A stretch of 38,825 bases of DNA from a bacterium. GTDB lineage: Bacteria; Sysuimicrobiota; Sysuimicrobiia; Sysuimicrobiales; Segetimicrobiaceae. The notes beneath the pieces were generated by a model that was given only the letters and a program-made list of their open reading frames with translations, was not told the origin of the DNA and ran no database searches. Where the stretch lies: contig DASSXJ010000284.1 in the NCBI GenBank assembly GCA_035703895.1, forward strand, positions 1 to 38,825, written 5' to 3'. The translations under genes and the position numbers were made by a program. Shown here one piece after another: positions 25,793 to 33,504 of this stretch (position 1 is its first letter; every line of letters begins with the position of its first letter).

Positions 25793-27013
25793 ATGCGCAA
25801 CATTCGGGTTGAGACGCTGTCGGGGATGCCGGTCGGAGACATGCAGGTCGAGATGGTCGAGCGCAAGGGAGTCGGCCACCCCGACTCGATTTGTGACGCC
25901 ATCATGGATCGCGTCTCCGTCGAGTTGAGCAAGGAGTATCTGAGCCAGTTCGGCAGAATTCTGCACCACAACATCGATAAGGCGTTCCTGGTCGCTGGGG
26001 ACGCCGAGGTCCAGTTCGGGGGTGGGAAGATCCACGAGCCGATGAAGCTCATCTTCGGCGATCGCGCCACCTACGGATTGAACGGTAGAGAGGTGCCGAT
26101 TCGAGAGATCGCGATCAAGACCGCCAAGAATTGGATCCACGAGAACCTCCGGTTCGTGGATCCGGGCGGGCCGGACACCGAGGACGGCCCCCACGTCACC
26201 TACCAGATGGAGATCAAGCCGGGGTCGGCGGAACTGGTGGACATCTTCAGCCGGTCGACGATCGGCGCCAACGATACATCCGCGGCGGTCGGGTACTGGC
26301 CGATGACAGAAACCGAGCGGTTGGTGCGCGAGACCGAGCAGTTCATCAACTCACGGACGTTCAAAGAAGAGTTTCCGGAAGCCGGCGAAGACGTCAAGGT
26401 GATGGGCGTGCGGCTCGGCCGCGAACTCAGGCTGACCGCCGCCGTCGCGTTTGTCGACAAGTACGTCCAGAGTGAGGATCAGTATTTTCAGCGCAAGCAA
26501 CAGCTCTACGACGCGGTGATGGCCTTCCTTGCCCGACGCACGACGATGGAGAAGATCTCCTTCGATCTGAACACGCTGGACGAACCGGGGCGGGGCGTCG
26601 GCGGGATCTACCTCTCGGTCTTGGGCACGTCCGCCGAATCGGGCGATAGCGGGCAAATCGGACGGGGGAACAAGGTCAATGGCGTGATCTCGATCAACCG
26701 GCCGATGGGCACGGAGGCGGCCGCGGGGAAGAACCCTGTCTCGCACGTCGGCAAGATCTATACCGTCTTCACCCACCAGGTCGCCCAAAAGGTCTTCGAG
26801 GAAGTGGAGGGAATTCGCGAAGTCTACATCTGGATGGTGAGCCAGATCGGCAAGCCGATCGACGACCCGGTGACGGCCGCCCAGGTCACGATGGAGAAGG
26901 GCGTGAGGCGGTCGGCGGTGGAGCGGCGTGTCCGGGAAGTGGTCGATGCCGAACTCGCGGGCATCGACGTATTCTGCCGGAACCTGGCCGAGGGGAAGTA
27001 CAGCGTCTGCTGA
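25793..27013 (+). CDS. metK: S-adenosylmethionine synthetase, archaeal type
   Basis: A 406-residue methionine adenosyltransferase of the archaeal family (AdoMet_Synthase, COG1812), not the usual bacterial MetK. The N-terminus MRNIRVETL is followed by ERKGVGHPDSICDAI (His29 to Asp35) and ILHHNIDKAFLVAGDAEV. FGGGKIHEPM, TSAESGDSGQIGRGNKVNG (from about residue 279) and GKNPVSHVGKIY (about 312-323) match archaeal enzymes segment by segment. It makes SAM from methionine and ATP in the cytoplasm. A GGAGGA site precedes the ATG. Upstream is a strongly foldable leader. I see no second, bacterial-type metK in the window. Confidence 0.95.
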   Translation: MRNIRVETLSGMPVGDMQVEMVERKGVGHPDSICDAIMDRVSVELSKEYLSQFGRILHHNIDKAFLVAGDAEVQFGGGKIHEPMKLIFGDRATYGLNGREVPIREIAIKTAKNWIHENLRFVDPGGPDTEDGPHVTYQMEIKPGSAELVDIFSRSTIGANDTSAAVGYWPMTETERLVRETEQFINSRTFKEEFPEAGEDVKVMGVRLGRELRLTAAVAFVDKYVQSEDQYFQRKQQLYDAVMAFLARRTTMEKISFDLNTLDEPGRGVGGIYLSVLGTSAESGDSGQIGRGNKVNGVISINRPMGTEAAAGKNPVSHVGKIYTVFTHQVAQKVFEEVEGIREVYIWMVSQIGKPIDDPVTAAQVTMEKGVRRSAVERRVREVVDAELAGIDVFCRNLAEGKYSVC

Positions 27014-27064
27014 CGCGCTGGCCTGCCTGCTTGCCCTCCGCCTGGGGCGCCTGGGGAGGGTTGC

Positions 27065-27094
27065 TTGACAGACCCGCGGGGGCGGAGCCACAAT
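27065..27094 (+). promoter_or_regulatory. Possible promoter of the FmdB-type gene
   Basis: A perfect TTGACA (27065-27070), an 18-bp spacer and CACAAT (27089-27094, four of six -10 positions). It lies in the 130-bp gap after metK and about 50 bp before the next start. Confidence 0.5.
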
Positions 27095-27143
27095 AGGCGT
27101 GAGGACGCAGCCGGCATGTGTGCCTGGCTGCGGAGGTGACATG

Positions 27144-27479
27144 ATGCCAACCTATGAATACCGGTGTACCCGCTGCGGCCACCAGTTCGACACGGTGCAC
27201 GCGGTGGGTGAGACCGTGGACCGGTGCGAGCGGTGCGGGGGTCCCGTCCGTCGCGTCTTTTCCGTCCCGGCGCTGATCTTCAAGGGGTCCGGGTTTCACG
27301 TGAACGACTACCGGAAGACCCCCGTGCCGCCCGATGGAGACGGCAAGGCGGACGGCAAGGCGGACGGAGCCGGGAAACCGACGACGGAGACAAAGACACC
27401 GGCGACCAAGTCGTCGGACTCCGGCGGCGATAAGGGTACGGCGGCGTCGACCGCGAGTGAAGGCAAAAAGGCCTCATAG
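27144..27479 (+). CDS. FmdB-family small zinc-ribbon protein
   Basis: A 111-residue protein. The N-terminal FmdB/CxxC-CxxC zinc ribbon starts MPTYEYRC, with Cys8, Cys11, Cys28 and Cys31. The family segment IFKGSGFHVNDYRK follows at about 45-58. The remaining half is a low-complexity Lys/Asp/Gly/Thr/Ser tail without predicted fold. FmdB proteins are widespread putative regulators of unclear function. ATG at 27144 is preferred to ATG at 27141 because GGAGG is 7 bases upstream and the family begins MPxYEY. A hairpin terminator lies 14 bp after the stop. Confidence 0.9.
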   Translation: MPTYEYRCTRCGHQFDTVHAVGETVDRCERCGGPVRRVFSVPALIFKGSGFHVNDYRKTPVPPDGDGKADGKADGAGKPTTETKTPATKSSDSGGDKGTAASTASEGKKAS

Positions 27480-27480
27480 C

Positions 27481-29307
27481 GTGTATCGGCGGGCGAGGGC
27501 ATGGCCGTTTGGCCATGCCCTCGCTGTGTTTTGGGCCGTGTCCGGGCTGCTCGTCTGCCCGGCGGCCGGGGCCGGATCGGGCCCCGGCCGCCTCGACGCG
27601 CGCCTCGGGTTCGATGGGATTGTGAAGATCGGGGTGCCGGTGCCGCTGGACGTGACGCTTCCGCCGTTCGATCGGTCGGGTCCCGCCGAACTCTCCGCCG
27701 ACGCGCCGGCGCTCGGGCCCGAGGTTGGGCGGGTGGTCACCTCGACCGTCGTCCCCTTCCGGGCCGTGGCAGGGGCGGCGCAGGTCATTCACGCGTCTGT
27801 GGTCGTGAGCGACCCTCGACGCCCGCTGGTGATCCACGTATCGATCGGCGGACGCGAAGTCGCTCGACAGGCCATCTCGATCTCGGCCGAGCAGGTGGCT
27901 GGGCGCCTGCTCGTGGCCGTGTCCGAAGACCACGCGGGGCTCGCCCCACTCCACCGGCTTCCGGGCCGCGTCGAGGCCGTCTATGTCACAGCCGCCGCGC
28001 TTCCGCGCCTATGGCAGGAGTATGCCGCGGTCGACCTCTTGGTGATCCGCGATCTCGATCCGGCGTTGCTCGACGCGGCGCAGGAGAACGCGCTCAAGAG
28101 CTGGGTGCGCCTCGGCGGGCGCCTCATGATCATTGCGCGGCGCACTCCCGCCCTCTCGATGCTCGATGGGCTCCTGCCGGCCACCGCCGGTGCCGCGCGC
28201 TCCCTTCGGTCGGCAGGTTCGCTCGGGGTGGGGAACGGCGCCGGGCTTCCACCCGGTCCACTCACGGTCACGGCGCTGGCGCCTCGCCCAGGCGCGCGGC
28301 GCATCACGGATGGGGATGTGGCGGTTATGGCCGCGTGGGCTACGGGGCTGGGTCAGGTGACGATGTGGGGGGTGGATCCGTGGCAGCCGCCGTTTCTGGA
28401 GTGGGGCGGTCGCCTGCGGTGGTGGGACGAGGCCATCGGCGTGGAGACCACGCCGATCGTGGACCCCGCCGGCGTCGCCGAGAAACTCGCGGTCGGGACG
28501 CCGCTCGACCCCTTCGTGCATGCAGAGGTCGGCGGGGCGATCGTCTTCTACGTTGCGCTGCTCATGGGACTGTTGCGGTGGCGGCCAACGCTTGCCGGCG
28601 CTGCGGCGAGCCTGGCCATCGCGGCCATCGGCATGGGGGGATTCACGCTGCTGGCGGGGACGACAAGGGACCGCTCGGCGACTGTGACCCAAATCACGAT
28701 CCTGGAACCGATCGGGCCGGGGCGGTTGGCGCGGGCGACGACCATCGCGGCGGTCGCGGTGCCTTACGGGGGCCGCTACCGCGTCACCGTCCCGCAGGGG
28801 ATGGTCGCTCAACCGATCACTCCCTCCAGCAACTTGATGATCCGACTCTCTCACAGCGGAACTGAACTGTCGGGAGTCTTGCGTTCCGGCGAGCCCCCTC
28901 GACCATTCGAGGCCGTTGGAGCTGTGCCGATCCAAATATCCGCATCGCTCTCGAGAGATGGCCGCGAACTCGCGGCCGACCTAGGAGGGCTGCGCGCGCT
29001 TCACGTCGAGCTTCGGGAGCGCGATCACGTCTATCCTGTCGGCGAACTCCCCGCGGGACATTCGATCACGGACATTCGCCCGGACGGATGGGTCGCCGCG
29101 TCCGACGGAGGGCGGGGGACTTCTGAGCTCTCGCAGCATCTCAGGGAGGCGATCTTTCAGGGCCCCGGAGGCGGTGCTATACTAAACGATACACCGCGGG
29201 TGCTGGTGGGGGAGTTGGAGCCGACGGCGCCCGTTTTCTCGCTCGGTGGCGCGGCAACGCCGGGTCAACGCCTCACGATCCTGCTCGTGCCGCTCGAGCG
29301 AAGGTAG
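27481..29307 (+). CDS. Large exported/membrane protein of the MoxR-VWA operon
   Basis: A protein of about 608 residues that I cannot assign to a named family. From the GTG at 27481 it has an Arg-rich N-terminus and hydrophobic core (residues 1-31) that read as a signal peptide, a long beta-rich region, and a stretch around 180-230 (DLLVIRDLDPALLDAAQENA, then WVRLGGRLMIIA) like the class I glutamine-amidotransferase-like folds of VWA-associated proteins. Two membrane segments lie at about 345-390 and a beta-rich C-terminal domain follows. A perfect hairpin with a U-rich tail overlaps codons 5-15. If that is a true terminator, expression depends on readthrough, or the start is later (GTG at 27526). 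An ABC-2-like permease follows after 13 bp. Confidence 0.8.
   Translation: MYRRARAWPFGHALAVFWAVSGLLVCPAAGAGSGPGRLDARLGFDGIVKIGVPVPLDVTLPPFDRSGPAELSADAPALGPEVGRVVTSTVVPFRAVAGAAQVIHASVVVSDPRRPLVIHVSIGGREVARQAISISAEQVAGRLLVAVSEDHAGLAPLHRLPGRVEAVYVTAAALPRLWQEYAAVDLLVIRDLDPALLDAAQENALKSWVRLGGRLMIIARRTPALSMLDGLLPATAGAARSLRSAGSLGVGNGAGLPPGPLTVTALAPRPGARRITDGDVAVMAAWATGLGQVTMWGVDPWQPPFLEWGGRLRWWDEAIGVETTPIVDPAGVAEKLAVGTPLDPFVHAEVGGAIVFYVALLMGLLRWRPTLAGAAASLAIAAIGMGGFTLLAGTTRDRSATVTQITILEPIGPGRLARATTIAAVAVPYGGRYRVTVPQGMVAQPITPSSNLMIRLSHSGTELSGVLRSGEPPRPFEAVGAVPIQISASLSRDGRELAADLGGLRALHVELRERDHVYPVGELPAGHSITDIRPDGWVAASDGGRGTSELSQHLREAIFQGPGGGAILNDTPRVLVGELEPTAPVFSLGGAATPGQRLTILLVPLERR
27493..27532 (+). 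terminator. Rho-independent terminator-like hairpin after the FmdB-type gene
   Basis: A perfect 14-bp inverted repeat, GCGAGGGCATGGCC (27493-27506) with GGCCATGCCCTCGC (27511-27524), loop GTTT, followed by TGTGTTTT. It begins 14 bp after the preceding stop codon, where a terminator is expected. It also lies within the presumed signal-peptide codons of the next gene, so it may act as a partial terminator or attenuator for the seven-gene membrane operon. Confidence 0.8.
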
Positions 29308-29320
29308 GCGGGAGGGCGCC

Positions 29321-30043
29321 GTGGGGCGTGTCCCCGGCCGCGGGAATCCCGTGCTGCGCGGGGATCTCCGGGCCCGAAGCGGCAGTCGCAAGATCTGGAT
29401 CCTCCAGGCCGTCTATCTCGGGATCCTCGGGGCTCTCGTCTTCCTCGGCCTCCCCCCCGAACTCGGCCGCTTCGCAGAGTCACACGAGACGAGCCTCTAC
29501 GTGGCCGTCCTGTGGGTGCAGGTCGTACTCGTCACCTATTCGGCGTCCGCATGTCTCGCGCAAGAGATTGCGGTCGAAGGAGAAAAGGGGCCCGTGGATC
29601 TCCTGTTCGCGCCGTTCTCCCCGACGACGATCATCGCCGGCAAGAGCCTGGCATCGTTCGTGACCATCATCTTCTGGCTCCTGCTCGGCCTTCCGCTGCT
29701 CGCGCTCACGACCTCGATCCGGCAGATCCCCACGAGCGCCTTGATCCCCGTGACGGCGCTCATCGCGGTGGTCGCATGGGGGATCGCGGAGGTGGGGTTG
29801 TTGTACAGCATCTTGTTCGAGGCCGAGTTCACGCGGACCCTCGCGCACTGGACGACGCTGACCGCCGTGTTCGTCGGAACGGCCTCGCTCCCGACGGCGT
29901 TCCGGTCGCTCAATCCCATCAACGCGACGACGGCAGCGGCCCGTGGAGAGCCGCTTTGGGGACCGCTCGCGATCTACGTCCTCTTGGGCGTTGGCTGCGC
30001 GCTCTGGGCTCAGATGCGGCTCCGCCAGATGGCCGCAGAATGA
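29321..30043 (+). CDS. ABC-2-like membrane permease
   Basis: A 240-residue membrane protein with about six hydrophobic segments (starting with IWILQAVYLGILGALVFLG). The segment IAVEGEKGPVDLLFAPFSPTTIIAGKSLASF is characteristic of ABC-2-type permeases, in which such a loop lies between the second and third helices. The GTG start has GGAGG 5 bases upstream. No gene for an ABC ATPase is adjacent; in related operons an ATPase often precedes. The stop overlaps the ATG of the next gene. Function in the operon is inferred only from position. Confidence 0.78.
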   Translation: MGRVPGRGNPVLRGDLRARSGSRKIWILQAVYLGILGALVFLGLPPELGRFAESHETSLYVAVLWVQVVLVTYSASACLAQEIAVEGEKGPVDLLFAPFSPTTIIAGKSLASFVTIIFWLLLGLPLLALTTSIRQIPTSALIPVTALIAVVAWGIAEVGLLYSILFEAEFTRTLAHWTTLTAVFVGTASLPTAFRSLNPINATTAAARGEPLWGPLAIYVLLGVGCALWAQMRLRQMAAE

Positions 30044-31602
30044 CGCGCGAAGCGGCGATCCTGAACGATGTCCTTCGCCGCGTAGCGTTCCGGATCGGTG
30101 TCGACCACGCCATCCGGTGGACGACGAGGACCGCGGCGATCTTTGGGCTGATCGTCTTGGGATGGGCGTTCCTCACCATGATCTTCCCGCTGTCTCTGCC
30201 GTTCCGTGAGGTGGCCATCCTTGGTCTTGGAGGGCTCGCGATCATCGCGGTCCTCTCCGCCCTGCTGCGGCGGCCATCTCCGCTCGCCACGGCTCGGATT
30301 ACGGATCACAGGCTCGGCTTGGCCGACCGCCTCAGCACCGCAGTGGAACTGCTTGGGCGGCCCTTCCCGCCGCGCGGATTGATACGCCTCCAGATCGCGG
30401 ACGCGGTTGTAGTCGCACAGGGGGTGAGTCCCCGCTCGGCGGCACCGATCAGCCTTCCGCGGGAAGCGTGGGCCGTGGCGGCCATCGCGGTGGTGGTCGC
30501 GCTATGGGTGCAGTTCTTCCAGGGGTGGACGATCCCGGGGCTCCCCGCGGCACGAAACGTGGCGGTGATTCATCGAGAGGGCCGCACGCTCACCGCGATT
30601 AGCCGTCAACTCGAGACGACAAGCCGGGCCCGAGGGCTTCCTGAGGCCCGGCGGGCGGCTCCCAGCCTGCTCGACCTCGGGCAGCGGCTTCAGGCGCCGC
30701 GCGTGACCCGCCCCGACGCGCTGCGCATGCTCCAGGACGCGGGACGACAATTGCAGTCGGCGCAATCGAGGGTGGAACGGCGTCTTGGAGGAGCGGGGCT
30801 TCGAGGCACAACCGGCTCGCAAGACGCGCACGTGACCCCATCGTCGCCGGCGGGGTCCTCCCGCCTTCAGCAGACGATCCAAGAACTGCGGTCCTTGACC
30901 GGGCAGTTGCGGGGCGAGAGGGACGCGCCCCGCGATGATATCGCGCAGCGTCTGGGACGGATCTCGGAGGCCCTGCAGGAGATGAACGCGCCCCTTTCCA
31001 CGCGGCGCGATGTGGCGAGTGCGCGCCGCGAGGTCGAACAGGGTCGGCCCGGCTCGGCGGCCTCCGCCCTGGGGGACGCCATGCAGGACCTGGAGGGTCT
31101 CGAGCGCATGTTGGGAGACGACCAAGCCCTTGGGGACGCGAAACGCCAGGTCCAGCAGTCGTCGGAGCGAATCGCCCAAGGTGGGCCTTTGGGGACCGGC
31201 CAGAAGGCGACCAGCCAATCGTCTCCCGGGTCGGAACCACCTTCGCAGTCGCCGGGTCCGAATCCGGTCACCTCCGCCTCGGAGGATGCGGCCCCCCCAC
31301 CGCCCGGTCCCAACCAGGGCAGCCTGCCGGGGGAAGGCCGAGGAAGCCGGTCCGGTGCGCCGACCCCCCGACTCGGCGGCACGCGGGCGGAAGAGCATCT
31401 GACCGGCAGGCAGGGGGAGGGCACCGCGATCACCCGGGATCTGCTGGCCCCAGGACGCGTCGGGGCTCCTCAGTTGCCCGCCGTGCCGGTCCCGGCCGAT
31501 GTCGCGCACCAAAACGATCGGGCGGTCGCCAGGGATCCGCTCCCACCGGCGTATCTCACCTTGATCCGGCGCTATTTCGAAACGCTGGAGCGCAGCCGAT
31601 GA
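30040..31602 (+). CDS. Membrane-anchored coiled-coil protein, DUF4175-like
   Basis: A 520-residue protein. Two closely spaced membrane segments lie at about 25-80 and a third at about 145-165. After these comes a long polar region rich in Gln, Arg, Ala and Leu with helical, coiled-coil-like character (about 180-380), then a Pro/Ser/Gly-rich linker (about 390-460). The C-terminus ends LPPAYLTLIRRYFETLERSR, a pattern seen in large membrane proteins that sit beside MoxR/VWA genes (DUF4175-like). The ATG overlaps the permease stop (ATGA) and its own TGA overlaps the moxR ATG. The polar part probably lies outside the membrane. No enzymatic motif is visible. Confidence 0.72.
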   Translation: MTREAAILNDVLRRVAFRIGVDHAIRWTTRTAAIFGLIVLGWAFLTMIFPLSLPFREVAILGLGGLAIIAVLSALLRRPSPLATARITDHRLGLADRLSTAVELLGRPFPPRGLIRLQIADAVVVAQGVSPRSAAPISLPREAWAVAAIAVVVALWVQFFQGWTIPGLPAARNVAVIHREGRTLTAISRQLETTSRARGLPEARRAAPSLLDLGQRLQAPRVTRPDALRMLQDAGRQLQSAQSRVERRLGGAGLRGTTGSQDAHVTPSSPAGSSRLQQTIQELRSLTGQLRGERDAPRDDIAQRLGRISEALQEMNAPLSTRRDVASARREVEQGRPGSAASALGDAMQDLEGLERMLGDDQALGDAKRQVQQSSERIAQGGPLGTGQKATSQSSPGSEPPSQSPGPNPVTSASEDAAPPPPGPNQGSLPGEGRGSRSGAPTPRLGGTRAEEHLTGRQGEGTAITRDLLAPGRVGAPQLPAVPVPADVAHQNDRAVARDPLPPAYLTLIRRYFETLERSR

Positions 31603-32609
31603 GCGATCCCATCACGCGCGACGTCGTGGAGTTCCGCCAGATGTTCCGTGCGATCCAGGACGAGTTACGCCGGGTGATCGTCGGGCAGCAGGAACTCCTA
31701 GAGCTGGTCATCATCGCGATGCTGTCCGGCGGGCATGTGCTGCTCGAAGGCGTCCCGGGACTTGGGAAGACCCTCCTCGTTCGGACCCTCGCGCAGGCGC
31801 TGGACCTGCGGTTCTCTCGAATTCAGTTTACGCCGGATCTGATGCCCGCGGATATCCTGGGGACGAACCTGATCGTCCAGGACGAGAGCGGGCGGCGCCG
31901 GTTCGAGTTCCAATCCGGCCCCGTCTTTGCCCAGATCGTCCTTGCCGATGAGATCAACCGCGCCACTCCGAAGACGCAGTCGGCGCTCCTCGAGGCGATG
32001 CAGGAACACGCGGTGACCACCGGCGGAGAGACGCGCCGTCTCGTCGAACCGTTTTTCGTCCTGGCGACCCAGAACCCGATCGAGATGGAAGGGACATACC
32101 CGCTGCCCGAGGCTCAACTCGATCGGTTCTTGTTCAAGCTGCGCGTGCCGTTCCCCGAACTCACAGAACTCGAGGAGATTATCGATCGGACGACGGGGCC
32201 GGAGGGGTCCGCGGCCGGGCGGGTTGCCGACGGTCCGGCCGTGGTTGGGATGCAGGCCCTGGCGCGTCAGGTTCCCGTCGCGGCGCACGTGCGGGAGTAT
32301 GCCGCCCGACTCGTTCTCGCGACGCATCCTGGTTCAGCGGGGGCGGTCGAGAGCGCCCGTCGTTTTGTGCGCTACGGCGCGAGCCCGCGGGGCGCGCAGG
32401 CGCTGATCCTGGCCGGCAAGGTCCGCGCGCTGAGCCAGGGACGGGTCAACGTCGCCGTGGAGGATCTCCAAGCCCTCGCCCTCCCGGCGCTGCGCCACCG
32501 GCTCATCCTGAACTTCGAGGGGGAGGCCGAGGGGACCGATCCAGACGACGTGCTCCGGGCGGCGATACGGGAGATCGAGCCCCAGGAGATTCCGGCGAGC
32601 GAGGCCTAG
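31599..32609 (+). CDS. MoxR-family AAA+ ATPase
   Basis: A 336-residue AAA+ ATPase of the MoxR type, thought to act as a chaperone that activates or assembles VWA-domain partners. Walker A GVPGLGKT is at 51-58 and Walker B VLADEINRATPKTQSALLEAMQE near 110-130. Sensor 1 (ATQNPIEMEGTYPLPEAQLDRF) lies near 160-180, and a C-terminal helical lid follows. The ATG overlaps the stop of the preceding gene. DUF58 and two VWA genes follow, the standard partners. Confidence 0.95.
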   Translation: MSDPITRDVVEFRQMFRAIQDELRRVIVGQQELLELVIIAMLSGGHVLLEGVPGLGKTLLVRTLAQALDLRFSRIQFTPDLMPADILGTNLIVQDESGRRRFEFQSGPVFAQIVLADEINRATPKTQSALLEAMQEHAVTTGGETRRLVEPFFVLATQNPIEMEGTYPLPEAQLDRFLFKLRVPFPELTELEEIIDRTTGPEGSAAGRVADGPAVVGMQALARQVPVAAHVREYAARLVLATHPGSAGAVESARRFVRYGASPRGAQALILAGKVRALSQGRVNVAVEDLQALALPALRHRLILNFEGEAEGTDPDDVLRAAIREIEPQEIPASEA

Positions 32610-32613
32610 GGCG

Positions 32614-33504
32614 ATGAACCGCGAGGGCGCGCGTCTGTTGGATCCGGCGTTCCTCCAGAAGCTCGACACGCTCAGCCTGTTGAGCCGGAAGCGGCTCCGG
32701 GGCGTCCAGCGCGGCGATCGCCGCAGCACCGCCCGCGGACGGGGAGTGGAGTTCGACGACTACCGGGCGTATCAGCTCGGCGACGACTACCGGTACATCG
32801 ATTGGAATATCGTCTCCCGCCTCGACCGGCTGTTCGTCAAGATGTTCGCCGAAGAGGAAGATCTCGATGTCTCCCTCATGGTCGACACGAGCCGGTCGAT
32901 GGACGCGGGGCACCCCGCGAAGCTCTTGGTCGCGAAGCAGCTCGCCGCGGCCATTGGCTACATCGGACTCGTGAACCTCGACCGGGTGGGGGTGACGGCG
33001 TTCGCTTCGTCGGTGACCGCCCGCCTCGACCGGCTTCGGGGTCGGGGCCGCGCCAGGAGCCTCCTGGAGTTTCTCGACGGACTCGCGTCGTCCGGCGATA
33101 CCGATCTCGAGGCGGCCATGCGCCGGCACCTCGCGACGTCTCGCCGGCGTGGGCTGTTGATTGTCCTCTCAGACCTGTTCGACCCGCGAGGCTACGAACA
33201 GGCGCTTCTCCTGTCGAGACGCCACCGCTTCCAGACGTTCCTGATCCACATCCTGGCCGACGACGAACTGGTCCCGGGGATCACCGGGGACCTCCGGCTC
33301 GTGGACGTAGAGACGGGGCGGGCGGTTGAAGTGACGGTGGATGCGGAAGCGCTGGCCGCGTACGCGTCGGCCCGCGACGCGTTCTTCAACGAGATCGAAC
33401 GGTTCTGCTACCGCCACCGGATCGACTACCTGCGCACGGCGACCTCGGTGCCCGTAGAGACACTGGTGTTGCGCTGGCTGCGCCAGGGAGGGCTCCTCCA
33501 GTGA
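32614..33504 (+). CDS. DUF58-family protein with VWA-like fold
   Basis: A 296-residue DUF58 protein. The N-terminal signature GRGVEFDDYRAYQLGDDYRYID-type region at about 44-68 is followed by WNIVSR. The VWA-like metal site (MIDAS) starts at Asp91 in VDTSRSM. There is no membrane segment, so it probably works on the cytoplasmic side with MoxR. The gene lies 4 bp after moxR, and its stop overlaps the GTG of the first VWA gene. Family function: part of MoxR-VWA systems for cell-envelope or metal-cofactor maturation. Confidence 0.94.
   Translation: MNREGARLLDPAFLQKLDTLSLLSRKRLRGVQRGDRRSTARGRGVEFDDYRAYQLGDDYRYIDWNIVSRLDRLFVKMFAEEEDLDVSLMVDTSRSMDAGHPAKLLVAKQLAAAIGYIGLVNLDRVGVTAFASSVTARLDRLRGRGRARSLLEFLDGLASSGDTDLEAAMRRHLATSRRRGLLIVLSDLFDPRGYEQALLLSRRHRFQTFLIHILADDELVPGITGDLRLVDVETGRAVEVTVDAEALAAYASARDAFFNEIERFCYRHRIDYLRTATSVPVETLVLRWLRQGGLLQ

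Noticed and set aside
27040-27062. A CCCTCC/GGAGGG stem after metK as a terminator.
   Set aside because: The stem is short, the loop long, and there is no T tract.
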